Shown here one piece after another: positions 17,196 to 26,027 of a stretch of DNA of 64,000 nucleotides. The notes under the pieces were generated by a model that saw only the letters and a list, made by a program, of their open reading frames with translations, made no database searches and was not told where the DNA came from. Position 1 is the stretch's first letter. Every line of letters begins with the position of its first letter. The stretch is from assembly GCA_036268995.1 (NCBI GenBank), contig DATATB010000025.1, positions 48,281-112,280 of the forward strand, read 5' to 3'. Source of the DNA: DATATB01 sp036268995. Its GTDB lineage: Bacteria > Planctomycetota > Planctomycetia > Pirellulales > PNKZ01. A program made the translations under genes and the position numbers.

Positions 17196-17443
17196 GGAAT
17201 TGCAACGCAAGAGTTGTCATTTGTCAGTGGCGACGGACAACGGACCATTGACGCGATAAGGAATAAACTCCGCCCGGAAGTTACTGTCAACCCATCGCGG
17301 CCGGATTCGGCGCTGGTTCCAGAGCAGATCATTGCTGTCGCCAATCCGGCCGGCTATGGTGACCGAGTTGCCGCGTAGCACGCCCGCCGAACTTCCGCAG
17401 CCCCCGCCCGACCGTCACGCCATCTCACCCCCGGAGACCGATC

Positions 17444-18772
17444 ATGACCAGCAGCAATCGGCGCGAGTTTTTGCAGCATACCGCGCTGGGCATTGCGGGC
17501 GCGGCAGCCGCTTCGAGCGTGGCTGATGCAGCTGAGACGAAGGGGCCGGCCGCGGCGAATGAACGGACGGTGATTGGCCTGATCGGCCCGGGCGGAATGG
17601 GGACGAACCACCTGAAGCAGTTCGTCACGTACAAAGATGTTCAGGTGGCCTACGTGTGCGATCCTGATGCCGCTCGGCTCGCGGCGGCCGCGAAGCTGGT
17701 CGAATCGGCCACCGGCACGGCGCCCAAGGCCGTGACGGACATGCGCCAGGTGCTCGACGACAAGGCGGTCGACGCCGTGGTGATCGCCACGCCCGACCAT
17801 TGGCATGCGCCCGCGACGATCTTGGCGTGCCAGGCCGGCAAGCATGTGTACGTTGAAAAGCCTTGCTCGCACAACATTCGCGAAGGCCGGCTGATGATCG
17901 AAGCGGCCCGCAAATACAACCGCGTCGTGCAAGTCGGCACGCAAAGCCGCTCCAATCCGTTGGTGGAGCAGGCCATGCAACGGCTGCGCGAAGGCGCGAT
18001 CGGCGAGATTCTCTCGGCGAAAGTCTGGAACAGCCAACGCCGTCGCACGATCGGTCATACGCAGCCGAGCGAGCCGCCCACGGGCCTGGACTACGACACT
18101 TGGGTCGGCCCCGCGCCGCTGCGGCCCTATCAGTCGAACCTGCTGCCCGGCATCTGGCGGTGGTGGTACGAATTCGGCTGCGGCGACATGGGCAACGACG
18201 GCGTGCACAACATCGACATCGCCTGCTGGGGCCTGGGCATCGACACGCATCCGACGTCGATCGCCGCGATTGGCGGTAAGTATTACTTCGACGACGATCA
18301 GCAGTTTCCCGACACGCAGACGGTGATCTTCGAGTACCCGGACGACGGCCGGGTGGGCCACAAGAAGCAGCTCATCTTCGAGCAGCGGATTTGGTCGCCG
18401 TACGTGCAGGAGGGCTACGAAAACGGCAACGCGTTTTATGGCACCAAGGGATATCTGGTGATGGGCCACACGGTCGGCTGGCAGTTGTTCGGCGAGCGGA
18501 ACAAGCTGATCGACTCGATGACCGGCAAGCCCAACCTGCCGGCCCATCATCGCAATTTCCTGGATTGCATCTCCAGCGGCGCTCGCCCGCACGCCGACGT
18601 CGAGATCGGCCACCTGGCGGCCTCGCTGTGCCATTTGGGCAACATCGCCACGCGCGTCGGCCGAGTGCTCACGTTCGATCCCGTGCGGGAAAAGATCGTC
18701 GGCGACGAACAGGCCAACGCCCTGGTCCGCCGCCAATACCGCGATCACTGGGGCACGCCAGCCAACGTCTAG
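17444..18772 (+). CDS. Tat-exported Gfo/Idh/MocA-family oxidoreductase
   Basis: A 442-residue NAD(P)-dependent oxidoreductase. A twin-arginine signal (SSNRREFLQHTALGIAGAAAA) is followed by a Rossmann fold with GLIGPGGMG near 45-53. The conserved EKP motif (YVEKPCSHN) and a C-terminal alpha/beta substrate domain with GCGDMGNDGVHNID are typical of the planctomycete subfamily that acts on sugars or polyols. CGGAGA about 9 nt upstream supports the ATG. The next gene is convergent and lies 9 bp away. The substrate is unknown. Confidence 0.93.
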   Translation: MTSSNRREFLQHTALGIAGAAAASSVADAAETKGPAAANERTVIGLIGPGGMGTNHLKQFVTYKDVQVAYVCDPDAARLAAAAKLVESATGTAPKAVTDMRQVLDDKAVDAVVIATPDHWHAPATILACQAGKHVYVEKPCSHNIREGRLMIEAARKYNRVVQVGTQSRSNPLVEQAMQRLREGAIGEILSAKVWNSQRRRTIGHTQPSEPPTGLDYDTWVGPAPLRPYQSNLLPGIWRWWYEFGCGDMGNDGVHNIDIACWGLGIDTHPTSIAAIGGKYYFDDDQQFPDTQTVIFEYPDDGRVGHKKQLIFEQRIWSPYVQEGYENGNAFYGTKGYLVMGHTVGWQLFGERNKLIDSMTGKPNLPAHHRNFLDCISSGARPHADVEIGHLAASLCHLGNIATRVGRVLTFDPVREKIVGDEQANALVRRQYRDHWGTPANV

Positions 18773-18781
18773 CCGGCTCGT

Positions 18782-20302
18782 TTATGGGCCGAGTTGTTTT
18801 AGCACCTGCCGCGCCGTCAGCTCGAAGATTCGCTGCCACTCGGGCGCCACGAGAGAGTCGCAGTCTTCCTGCGCGTAGCCGGTATTCTTTCGCTGCTGGG
18901 TCGTGGGCGCGTAATAGATATAGCCGTTGGTGTAGCCGGCCACGAAGGCGTGCGGGTCGCCGGCCGCCCTTTTGATGTTGAGCCCGATCTGCACTGTCAG
19001 CTCGCCCGGAAACGTCACGAGCTTGAAGTCGCCCACGCGCCAACCGCAGATTTCGACGTCGAGCGTGGATTGAGCCGCGGCCTTGTTTTGCGCGAGATGC
19101 TTCTCGAGCAGCGTGCGGTTCGTATTCAACCGCGTGAGCTCCTCCATGATCTGGATGTTTTTCAAATAGGCATCGACGCTCGCGCGGTTGTCGCTATCGA
19201 GCTTGGCCAGATCGTCGTTGCCGATCATTTTGTCGTGCAAATAACTCTGCGAATAGGCCGACGGAAACTCGGGTGACAGCCGCTCTTGCACCAGCAGCGG
19301 CACGAACGTCTTGAAATTGATGTTCGTCGGCTTAAGCGCGTGCAACAATCGCTGCTGCTCCGACTGGATGGCCGCAATGCGCAGCTCCAAGTCGGCACCA
19401 CGCGGCAGAGTGATGGTTTCGCTCGTGATCTTGAGCTGGCCGTCGGTCTTGGTCTGGATCTGCCGCACGGCCCGCATCACGCTCAGCCCCAAAAAGTTTC
19501 CCAGCGGCTCGGCATCGGGCGATTGGTTCACCTCTTTGTAACGGACCGGATTGATATCGCCGCCGCAGCCCTGCACAAAGAACGCGAGGGCGCCGCCACC
19601 CAAGCTCTCTTCAATCACCTTCGAAGCATAGCCGGGATAATCGGCCGAGCTGCCCTTATTGGGCGGATTCATAATCGGATGGCAGGCAAAGTTGTAGAGC
19701 ACGGCCAGCGGTTTGCCGTCGGCCCGGTCGATGCGCAGCAGCCCGATCTGCGGATCGATGGGCCCGACGCCGGCCACGGCATCGTCGGGCGGCATCGAGT
19801 AGGCGCGGCGCATGTCGACTTCGCTGCCGTCTTTCATCTTCAACCGCCGATTTTCGCTGATGCGCTGCTCGGTCCCGGCCCCTGCGCCCACGGTCACGGG
19901 CGTCAATTGCTTCCATGCCTCCTTCACCGCCTGCACCACCAGCCGCTGCGAATCGCCGCGAACTCGGCCGTGGCAATGGCTGGCATTGACCAGCACGCTC
20001 GCAGGGGGAATGCCCAGTTCCTGCTTCAACTGGGCGCGCACGCCCGTCAGAAAGTCGTTTCGGATGCGTCCGATCTCGCCGATCGCCACGGCGTCGACCG
20101 TGATCAGCACCACCGTCGTGTGCTCGTTCTTCAGCACCAGCGCCTTGGCAAAGCTGGGATCGTGCACCGGTCCCGCCTCGCGGTCCGTGATGTCTATGCG
20201 GGCAACGCCGCCGAGAAGCTCGGCCGCCTCCGACCGATTGAGCGAAGCCAGCAGAAGAACGGCTCCGACAGCGATGAGGATTGGCTTTTCCAGGTGTTTC
20301 AT
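18782..20302 (-). CDS. Neutral/alkaline ceramidase-like exported protein
   Basis: A 506-residue protein with a signal peptide (PILIAVGAVLLLASLNRSEA). The fold markers are GVARIDITD at the mature N terminus, VDAVAIGE, NASHCHGR, NFACHPIMN and VQGCGGDINP. These match the zinc-binding neutral ceramidase family, in which His residues of the CHG and ACHP motifs bind zinc. Many planctomycetes carry such proteins, and the true substrate is often not ceramide. The C-terminal domain ends in a typical GYTNGYIYYAPT motif. It lies 30 bp after the second Gfo/Idh/MocA gene on the same strand, suggesting an operon. Confidence 0.85.
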   Translation of the reverse strand: MKHLEKPILIAVGAVLLLASLNRSEAAELLGGVARIDITDREAGPVHDPSFAKALVLKNEHTTVVLITVDAVAIGEIGRIRNDFLTGVRAQLKQELGIPPASVLVNASHCHGRVRGDSQRLVVQAVKEAWKQLTPVTVGAGAGTEQRISENRRLKMKDGSEVDMRRAYSMPPDDAVAGVGPIDPQIGLLRIDRADGKPLAVLYNFACHPIMNPPNKGSSADYPGYASKVIEESLGGGALAFFVQGCGGDINPVRYKEVNQSPDAEPLGNFLGLSVMRAVRQIQTKTDGQLKITSETITLPRGADLELRIAAIQSEQQRLLHALKPTNINFKTFVPLLVQERLSPEFPSAYSQSYLHDKMIGNDDLAKLDSDNRASVDAYLKNIQIMEELTRLNTNRTLLEKHLAQNKAAAQSTLDVEICGWRVGDFKLVTFPGELTVQIGLNIKRAAGDPHAFVAGYTNGYIYYAPTTQQRKNTGYAQEDCDSLVAPEWQRIFELTARQVLKQLGP

Positions 20303-20332
20303 CGTGGTTCGTTGATGTGATTTTTGTGATCT

Positions 20333-21685
20333 CTAGACTTCGCGGATCAAGCCGGGCTGCGGCAGCTTATAAAGACCCTCGGCATTGGGCAGCGTTCGTG
20401 AGACCGTCTGCCAGCCGTCGAACTTTTCGGGCCCTAGTGCCCGGGTGCTGCCGAAACCTTCGTCCCATGTGACCTTGCGTCCGGTATACGTGGCCATGCG
20501 TCCGAGAATGGCGGTCATCGTGGCCTGCGCTCCGTTTTCGGCCTCGTTGTAGGGCGCATCGCTGAGAATGGCCGCGAACAGCGCATCGTGCTCGACTTGA
20601 TACGGGTTCGGCTTTTTCGCGCCGTTGCGGGCATGCGGATAGCGCCACTCGGTCTCGCCGCTGCGAATCATGGCCCCGCCCACGTCGGCCTCGCCCTTGC
20701 TGCCGACGGCGAACTCACCGATGAGCGTGTCGCAACCGGGCATCTGCCGGCAAACGCTGAACATGCGGAGACCGTTGGCGTACGTGTACTCGACCGCATG
20801 ATGGTCGAAGATGTCGCCATAGTCTTTGCCGGTGCGCATTTGCCGGCCGCCCATGCCCATCGCTGACACGGGATGTCCGCCCATGATCCAATTGCACACG
20901 TCAAGATTGTGCACGTGCTGCTCGACGATATGATCGCCCGAAAGCCACGAGAAATAGTACCAGTTGCGCAACTGGAACTGCATTTCGGTCAGGCCGTCGC
21001 GGGGGAATGGTTTCTTGGCCGTGTTCCCATTCCAGTAGCAGCGCAATGTGCGAATGTCGCCAATCGCGCCGTCGCCCAGCCGCCGGATGGTCTCCAGGTA
21101 CTTGTCCTCATGATGGCGCTGGAGGCCGACGCCGACCTTGAGATTCTTTTTCTTGGCCGTCTCGGCGGCAGCCAGGATGCGGCGAATGCCGGGAGCATCG
21201 GTCGCCACCGGCTTTTCCATGAAGACGTGCTTGCCCTGCTCGACGGCGTATTCGAAATGCTCGGGCCGAAAGCCCGGCGGCCCCGTGAGGATCGCCACGT
21301 CGACCGCGTCGATCGCCTGCCGGAAAGCGTCAAGGCCGACGAACCGGCGCTCGGCCGGTACGTCGATGCGCGCGCCGAGCGAACCGGGAATCGCAGCTTT
21401 TCCTCGCCCGCCGCCTTTGCTGAGCAAATCATGGCTTTGCTCGAGCCGATCGGCAAAAGCATCGGCCATGGCCCAGAGCTTGACGTTCGGCTCGACCTGC
21501 AACGCGTTGACGGCAGCGCCGGTGCCACGATTGCCGCAACCGACCAGGGCAATCTTCAACTGATCGCTGCCGGCGGCATGCACGGGCTTCGCGAGCGAAG
21601 CAATCGAGGCCGCAGCGACCGCTGCCCCCGAGCTTTGCAGAAACCGGCGACGCGACGCAGCCCGTGGTGATGAACCGTGCGACAT
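20333..21685 (-). CDS. Tat-exported Gfo/Idh/MocA-family oxidoreductase
   Basis: A 450-residue NAD(P)-dependent oxidoreductase with a twin-arginine signal (SRRRFLQSSGAAVAAASIASLAKPVHA). The dinucleotide motif is GCGNRGTGA near 49-57, followed by MEKPVATDA (the catalytic Lys region) and GDHIVEQHVHNLDVCNW in the substrate domain. GGAG about 9 nt before ATG 21685 supports the start. It is unlike the copy at 17444-18772 outside the core motifs, so it is a paralogue rather than a recent duplicate. It probably shares a transcript with the downstream ceramidase-like gene. Confidence 0.92.
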   Translation of the reverse strand: MSHGSSPRAASRRRFLQSSGAAVAAASIASLAKPVHAAGSDQLKIALVGCGNRGTGAAVNALQVEPNVKLWAMADAFADRLEQSHDLLSKGGGRGKAAIPGSLGARIDVPAERRFVGLDAFRQAIDAVDVAILTGPPGFRPEHFEYAVEQGKHVFMEKPVATDAPGIRRILAAAETAKKKNLKVGVGLQRHHEDKYLETIRRLGDGAIGDIRTLRCYWNGNTAKKPFPRDGLTEMQFQLRNWYYFSWLSGDHIVEQHVHNLDVCNWIMGGHPVSAMGMGGRQMRTGKDYGDIFDHHAVEYTYANGLRMFSVCRQMPGCDTLIGEFAVGSKGEADVGGAMIRSGETEWRYPHARNGAKKPNPYQVEHDALFAAILSDAPYNEAENGAQATMTAILGRMATYTGRKVTWDEGFGSTRALGPEKFDGWQTVSRTLPNAEGLYKLPQPGLIREV

Positions 21686-21818
21686 ATGCGAAACTCCGTG
21701 GGGGTTGTTGCAAGGTGGATGGATGCGACGAATTGTATGGACGATCGCTGCCTGGGGACTGCTGTTTCCTGGCCAAGCCCCATCGCCCGAGGGACTCCAG
21801 TCTACTCGAAGCCGTCGT

Positions 21819-23534
21819 TCATTTCTGCATGCTCTCGGTCCAAGCTTTCCGCAGAATGGCTTCCGGGCTGGCGCCGGCGTCGGAATTCGTGAGCATAGTG
21901 GCGTCGACGTCGTCGGGAAAATGGTAGATCGAGCTGCGAAAGGAACCGGCGCGCGAACCGGGCCGGTCGCCTTCGTCCCAGCCCCAACCGCCGTTCTTTT
22001 CCCAGCCCGGGTCGGAGATATCCCAGCCCAGCAGGTCTTTGTACATCATGTCGGTGGTCGCGACGCTCAGCACCTTGTGGTCGCGCAGGCCGATTAGGAA
22101 CAGGCCGAGATCGTCGATCGAGGCGTACCAGCCGGCCGGTCCCGCCGTCGCCTTGCAGTTCCAGTCGAACGGAAAACCGGGGCGCGTGCTTCCCAGCTTG
22201 CCGTAGCCGCACGTCGGCTGGTAGGCCTGGAAATGGGTTTCCATGCGGGTGATGCCCATCGGCTTCAGCACGTGCTTCTTGACGTACGCGGTGTAATCCA
22301 CATGCCCGATCTGCTCCAAGACCAGGCGGGCAATATAAAAATTGTTGTTGTCGTAGGCGTAGTGGGTGCCGGGCGGATGAGCCAACGGCTGGGTCAGCAG
22401 TTTTTCCAATTGCTTAGGATTTTTGCAGTCGCCTGTTTTCTTGAAGCCGCTCTTGTGCTGGAGCAACTGCCGGATGGTCACCTGCTTGACGTCGGCGCTG
22501 GCTTCGGGACAGATGGCCCGGATATGGGGCCAAAATGCCCCGTCGAGCGAAAACTTCTGGTCCGACTCCTCCCAGAGCTTCAGCAGCCCCACGGTCGTAA
22601 TCGTCTTCGAAACGCTGGCGACTCCCATTGGCTTGTCGAGCGTCCATTTCACGCTCGGATTCTGCTGCTCCCAAGGCGCGCGGGCCCAGCCTTCGGCTGC
22701 CTTGGCCACAAGTTTGCCTTGGTGGAAGACCTCGAAGGCATACCCGCCGGGAGTTTTTCCATCGCACTGCTCGTGAATGATCGCCGCCCATTTTTCAAAA
22801 TCGTGCGGGCCGATCTCCGGAGCGACTGCGATCCAATGGAGAGGCCGATGTTCCTTGTGCAGCTCGGCGATCATTTTCGCCGCCGGATGATCCGAGTGAT
22901 TTGTCCAGCAGTCTTGGCTGGTCAGGCAGAACCACGTGCCGGTGGTCGTGAAGCAGACGCAGCGTACGGGGACGCGTTCTTCGACGGCACGGTCGAGGCG
23001 CTCGCGCAGTCCCTTGGGGACATTTCCATACGCGACTCCGGTTTTGTCGAACAGCAGGACCCACGCGCCCTTGGGGCCGAAGGCAATCGAACGGGGCGTG
23101 CCTCCGCCCTTGATGACTTCCTGCAGCTTGTCGAAAGCGGGACGGGGGACGCCGCCCTCGGTCCAGTTTCCGTTTTGATTCCAAAGCACCGTCCAGCCGC
23201 CGGCCGGAGCAAACGCCGCGCACTTGAAGTTGTTCTTGCCCTTTTGCAGTTCGCTGAGCTTCTTGCATGCCGGCAAGTCGAGGTTGCTCGTGAAGTAGCC
23301 GTTCCCTCCCACCAGCGCCACCCAATCGCCCTTCGGCGCGAAGCTGACGCTGTGAAACGCGTGGTCCTTTCGCAGCTTCTCCAGTTCCTTGCAGACCGGC
23401 GCGGCCGGGTTGTTCGTCCAGAAGGAACTCCCCTCGCCCAGGATCACGAAATCGCCGACTGCGCGGGCGATCGTTGCCGAAGCGAACCACGCCAGGCAAC
23501 AGCAGAAGGCGCAAGCCATGACACGGCGGTTCAT
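21819..23534 (-). CDS. Exported serine beta-lactamase-fold hydrolase with N-terminal tandem repeats
   Basis: A 571-residue protein with a signal peptide (ending IARA). Residues 30-245 hold about five repeats of roughly 45 residues, each with a core like SVSFAPKGDWVALVGGNGYFT, AAFAPAGGWTVLWNQNGNWT, SIAFGPKGAWVLLFDKTGVA, VCFTTTGTWFCLT and IAVAPEIG; they may form a beta-propeller. Residues 255-571 are a class C beta-lactamase/DD-peptidase-like domain with SVSK (SxxK nucleophile), a YDN (YxN) and RAGSFRSS near the end. It may act on cell-wall peptides or esters. No beta-lactam resistance can be concluded. Confidence 0.85.
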   Translation of the reverse strand: MNRRVMACAFCCCLAWFASATIARAVGDFVILGEGSSFWTNNPAAPVCKELEKLRKDHAFHSVSFAPKGDWVALVGGNGYFTSNLDLPACKKLSELQKGKNNFKCAAFAPAGGWTVLWNQNGNWTEGGVPRPAFDKLQEVIKGGGTPRSIAFGPKGAWVLLFDKTGVAYGNVPKGLRERLDRAVEERVPVRCVCFTTTGTWFCLTSQDCWTNHSDHPAAKMIAELHKEHRPLHWIAVAPEIGPHDFEKWAAIIHEQCDGKTPGGYAFEVFHQGKLVAKAAEGWARAPWEQQNPSVKWTLDKPMGVASVSKTITTVGLLKLWEESDQKFSLDGAFWPHIRAICPEASADVKQVTIRQLLQHKSGFKKTGDCKNPKQLEKLLTQPLAHPPGTHYAYDNNNFYIARLVLEQIGHVDYTAYVKKHVLKPMGITRMETHFQAYQPTCGYGKLGSTRPGFPFDWNCKATAGPAGWYASIDDLGLFLIGLRDHKVLSVATTDMMYKDLLGWDISDPGWEKNGGWGWDEGDRPGSRAGSFRSSIYHFPDDVDATMLTNSDAGASPEAILRKAWTESMQK

Positions 23535-23826
23535 CGGATTGTCTCGCGGCGTGAAACAACTCCCGTCACTTCAAGCGTCGAGTGTAGTGCCCGGCCGTGG
23601 CTGTTCGCAATCGTTGGAACGGGCCTACACTGGTCCGCACGATGACGCCAGGCGAGATCGACCACGAGCGCGGCTCGCACACGATGCTGACCGGCACGGA
23701 AGTTAGCGCTCATCGATCGTCTATAGGAGTGACACGCTGATAGCCAAAGGTTATGATTTCACCAGCTTTCTTAGTTGGACAGTCCGGGGCAACACGGACA
23801 ACAATCCGTTGGGGAGGCTGGACCAT

Positions 23827-24603
23827 ATGAGTTCGACCGTCGCATCGTCCGAGCGAATCTATTTTCGGGATTGCGGATCGGGGCCGCCCCTGTTGCTGAT
23901 CCATGGTTTGATGGTCAGCGGCGAAATGTTCCAGCCGGTCGTCGACCGTCTGGCGGCGCGACATCGCCTGATTATTCCAGATCTGCGCGGTTATGGACTG
24001 AGTCGAAAGCTACCGCCGCCATATACATCGGCGCAACTGGCCGCGGACCTTGCGCGTTTGCTCGATGACTTGGGCATTGCCTCGACCGCGGTCCTCGGCT
24101 ATTCGCACGGCGGAGCGATTGCGCAACAATTCGCCGTCGACTATCCCACGCGGTGCGATCGACTGATGCTCTGCTGCACGTATGCGTTCAACATGACGAC
24201 CGCTCGCGAAAAAGTCGAAGGCCGTCTTTTGCCGTTGCTTGTTTGGCTCCTGGGCCCCAAGCGCATCGCCAGGCTGATGATGTCGGCGGGCGCCAAACAC
24301 ATGAATCAGCAGCAGGCCGAGTGGCTCGCCGGGCTGATGGCGGACCAGGACCGAAACTTGATGGTGACCGCTTGCCGAGAAGCCATGGCCTTCGACGGCC
24401 GGCAGCGGCTGTCCGAGATTCGCTGTCCGACATTGATCGTAGCCGGCTCGAACGACAACGCCGTGCCGATCCACCATCGGAACACGCTGCACCACGGGAT
24501 TGCCGGCTCCCGGCTAGTCGTCATCGAGGGCTCCGACCACACCCTCATCTGGACCCGCACGCCCGAGTTTCTGCGCGTCATCGACGACTTTTGTTCGGCG
24601 TGA
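23827..24603 (+). CDS. Alpha/beta-hydrolase
   Basis: A 258-residue soluble hydrolase. The oxyanion-hole HG (LLLIHGLM), nucleophile elbow GYSHGG, acid in GSNDNAVP and catalytic His in GSDHTLIW form a complete triad. A cap region (about 125-195) is helical. The start at 23827 is set by GGGGAGG (23811-23817) 9 nt upstream; an upstream ATG at 23809 lies on that site. There is no signal peptide, so it acts in the cytoplasm. The substrate is unknown; esterase, lipase-like and C-C hydrolase roles are possible. Confidence 0.9.
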   Translation: MSSTVASSERIYFRDCGSGPPLLLIHGLMVSGEMFQPVVDRLAARHRLIIPDLRGYGLSRKLPPPYTSAQLAADLARLLDDLGIASTAVLGYSHGGAIAQQFAVDYPTRCDRLMLCCTYAFNMTTAREKVEGRLLPLLVWLLGPKRIARLMMSAGAKHMNQQQAEWLAGLMADQDRNLMVTACREAMAFDGRQRLSEIRCPTLIVAGSNDNAVPIHHRNTLHHGIAGSRLVVIEGSDHTLIWTRTPEFLRVIDDFCSA

Positions 24604-24659
24604 GCAGCCATCGGCCCGATTCGACTTACGACGGGGGTTTGCGTGTCCGCCGCGAGAGT

Positions 24660-24681
24660 GCGCTGGACTCAAAATCCAGTG
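24660..24681. repeat. Inverted copy of the tRNA-Leu anticodon arm
   Basis: These 22 bp are the exact reverse complement of 24733-24754, which cover the anticodon stem-loop of the adjacent tRNA-Leu. The copy lies 13 bp beyond the mature 3' end, in the trailer of the precursor. Confidence 0.8.
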
Positions 24682-24694
24682 CACGGTCCGAAAG

Positions 24695-24777
24695 TACCGG
24701 AGGTGGGACTTGAACCCACACGACCTTGCGGCCACTGGATTTTGAGTCCAGCGCGTCTGCCATTCCGCCACTCCGGC
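24695..24777 (-). tRNA. tRNA-Leu (anticodon CAA)
   Basis: An 83-nt class II tRNA on the minus strand. The acceptor stem GCCGGAG pairs with CTCCGGT (G1 wobbles with U72). The anticodon arm is CTGGA-CTCAAAA-TCCAG with anticodon CAA, reading UUG. A long variable arm and T-arm (GTGGG-TTCAAGT-CCCAC) follow. Discriminator A73 fits leucine identity. CCA is not encoded. Confidence 0.95.
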
Positions 24778-24981
24778 TTGAGATGGGGCGAATGATTAGC
24801 TTGGGGCGTACGAGCCGGATTGTCAACGGGGTGGATGGGGCCGGCTGGGCAGGTTTCTTGCGATTGGGCGGAGGCCGTTTCGGTCGTGCGATCTGGGACG
24901 GGAGTACAGGCTGATTGCTCGATGGGTTGGCGGACTCGGGGATGGATGGATCCGAAGTGGTTGGCCGGACCCTCACCCCGG

Positions 24982-25003
24982 CCCTCTCCCAAAAGGGAGA
25001 GGG
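24982..25003. repeat. GC-rich hairpin CCCTCTCCC/GGGAGAGGG
   Basis: 9-bp perfect arms surround an AAAA loop, between tRNA-Leu and the end of the aldo-keto-reductase-like gene. This type of CCTCACCC...CCCTCTCCC element is a common intergenic repeat, and the core at 12030-12070 is similar. It may be a terminator for the leftward gene upstream of it. Confidence 0.6.
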
Positions 25004-25026
25004 GGAAAAACTGGAGCAGGGGCGAT

Positions 25027-25815
25027 TCATGAAAAATCGCCGGCGTGGAGGCGGACGCGGTCGCCGTGGGATTGGAGGGTTTGATAATGGGCGGGGTCGA
25101 GCGGGCAGTCGCGGTCGAGCAGGGTTAGGTCTTCGGAGAGTTCCGCTGAATTGTCGGGGGCTGATAGGGCGACTGCGACGGCTGGATTGGCGAGCACGAA
25201 GCGGTACCAGTCCGGCGCCCGGGGGACGACGAAGCCGGGCGCGTCGCTGGGCGTGCGTTGGAGCAGGGCGCCCCAGCGCAGGCAGGTGAAGGCGACCACC
25301 GGCATTTGTAAAGCGGCCGTGATCGGAAAGACCTCGTGCTCGGCTCCGCGGTGGGCGGCGTTGTAGCGCACCATCAGCAAGTCGAGCCGAGCGGGTTGCT
25401 GCTGCGAGGCGTCGGCGGCGAGCCGGGCGGCTAGCGGCCGCTGATGGCTAGTCAGACCGATCAATCGCACGCGGCCGTCGGCGCGGGCCGTTTGCAAAAC
25501 TTCGGCTGCTCCGCCGTGGGCGGTGATCTCGTCCCATTCGTCCGCATGTTCGACGTAGTAGTAGGTCACCACGTCAAGGTAATCGGTTTGCAGTTCGCCC
25601 AGCACGCGATCCAACTCCCGTCGGGCATCGATCGCCGAGCGGGCTTCCAGCTGCACGGCCACGGCCACCTGGCGACGCCGCGGCCCGAGCTGGCGGATGC
25701 AGGCGCGCAGGGCGTCGTCGTGGCCGCACCAGTTGAGATAGTTCACGCCGCGGTCGATGGCGGCCATGACGGCATCGCGATCGAGATGCCCGTTGCCGCG
25801 CGTGGCGAGCCCCAA
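25027..25815 (-). CDS. Aldo-keto-reductase-like protein lacking the catalytic tetrad
   Basis: A 262-residue TIM-barrel protein with the AKR order of motifs: GLATRGNG (start of the barrel), AAIDRGVNYLNW, DYLDVVTYYYVEH, RLIGLTSH and VVAFTCLRWG. The tetrad residues seem lost: the Asp of GINxxDTA is Asn in GVNYLNW, the Tyr four to five residues later is not present, and the Lys strand reads VAVAVQLEA. It may have another chemistry or bind rather than reduce. The start is TTG at 25815, since no in-frame ATG or GTG follows the preceding stop; the first beta-hairpin is short. Confidence 0.7.
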   Translation of the reverse strand: MGLATRGNGHLDRDAVMAAIDRGVNYLNWCGHDDALRACIRQLGPRRRQVAVAVQLEARSAIDARRELDRVLGELQTDYLDVVTYYYVEHADEWDEITAHGGAAEVLQTARADGRVRLIGLTSHQRPLAARLAADASQQQPARLDLLMVRYNAAHRGAEHEVFPITAALQMPVVAFTCLRWGALLQRTPSDAPGFVVPRAPDWYRFVLANPAVAVALSAPDNSAELSEDLTLLDRDCPLDPAHYQTLQSHGDRVRLHAGDFS

Positions 25816-25896
25816 GCGGCAGAGAGGAAAGGGGAAGGACGAATGATGAATGGCGGGAGTTCCAAGTCTCTGGCTGACAAACGGGAGAGGAGGAGA

Positions 25897-25962
25897 GGAA
25901 CAGTAATTTCCACTAATTCACTCTAATTCCGATCAGTGTTAATTAGCGCCAATTAGTGTTCC
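25897..25962. repeat. AT-rich imperfect inverted repeat
   Basis: 12-bp arms with one mismatch (25897-25908 and 25951-25962) enclose short AATTAG motifs. The region is markedly richer in A/T than its surroundings. It lies between the end of the histidine kinase gene and the aldo-keto-reductase-like gene, so it may end or process the kinase transcript. Confidence 0.55.
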
Positions 25963-26027
25963 TGCATTGCAAGTCCTAAATTTGGATCTACGAAATGATG
26001 GATGCGGAATGGGAGAGGCCACGTGGC

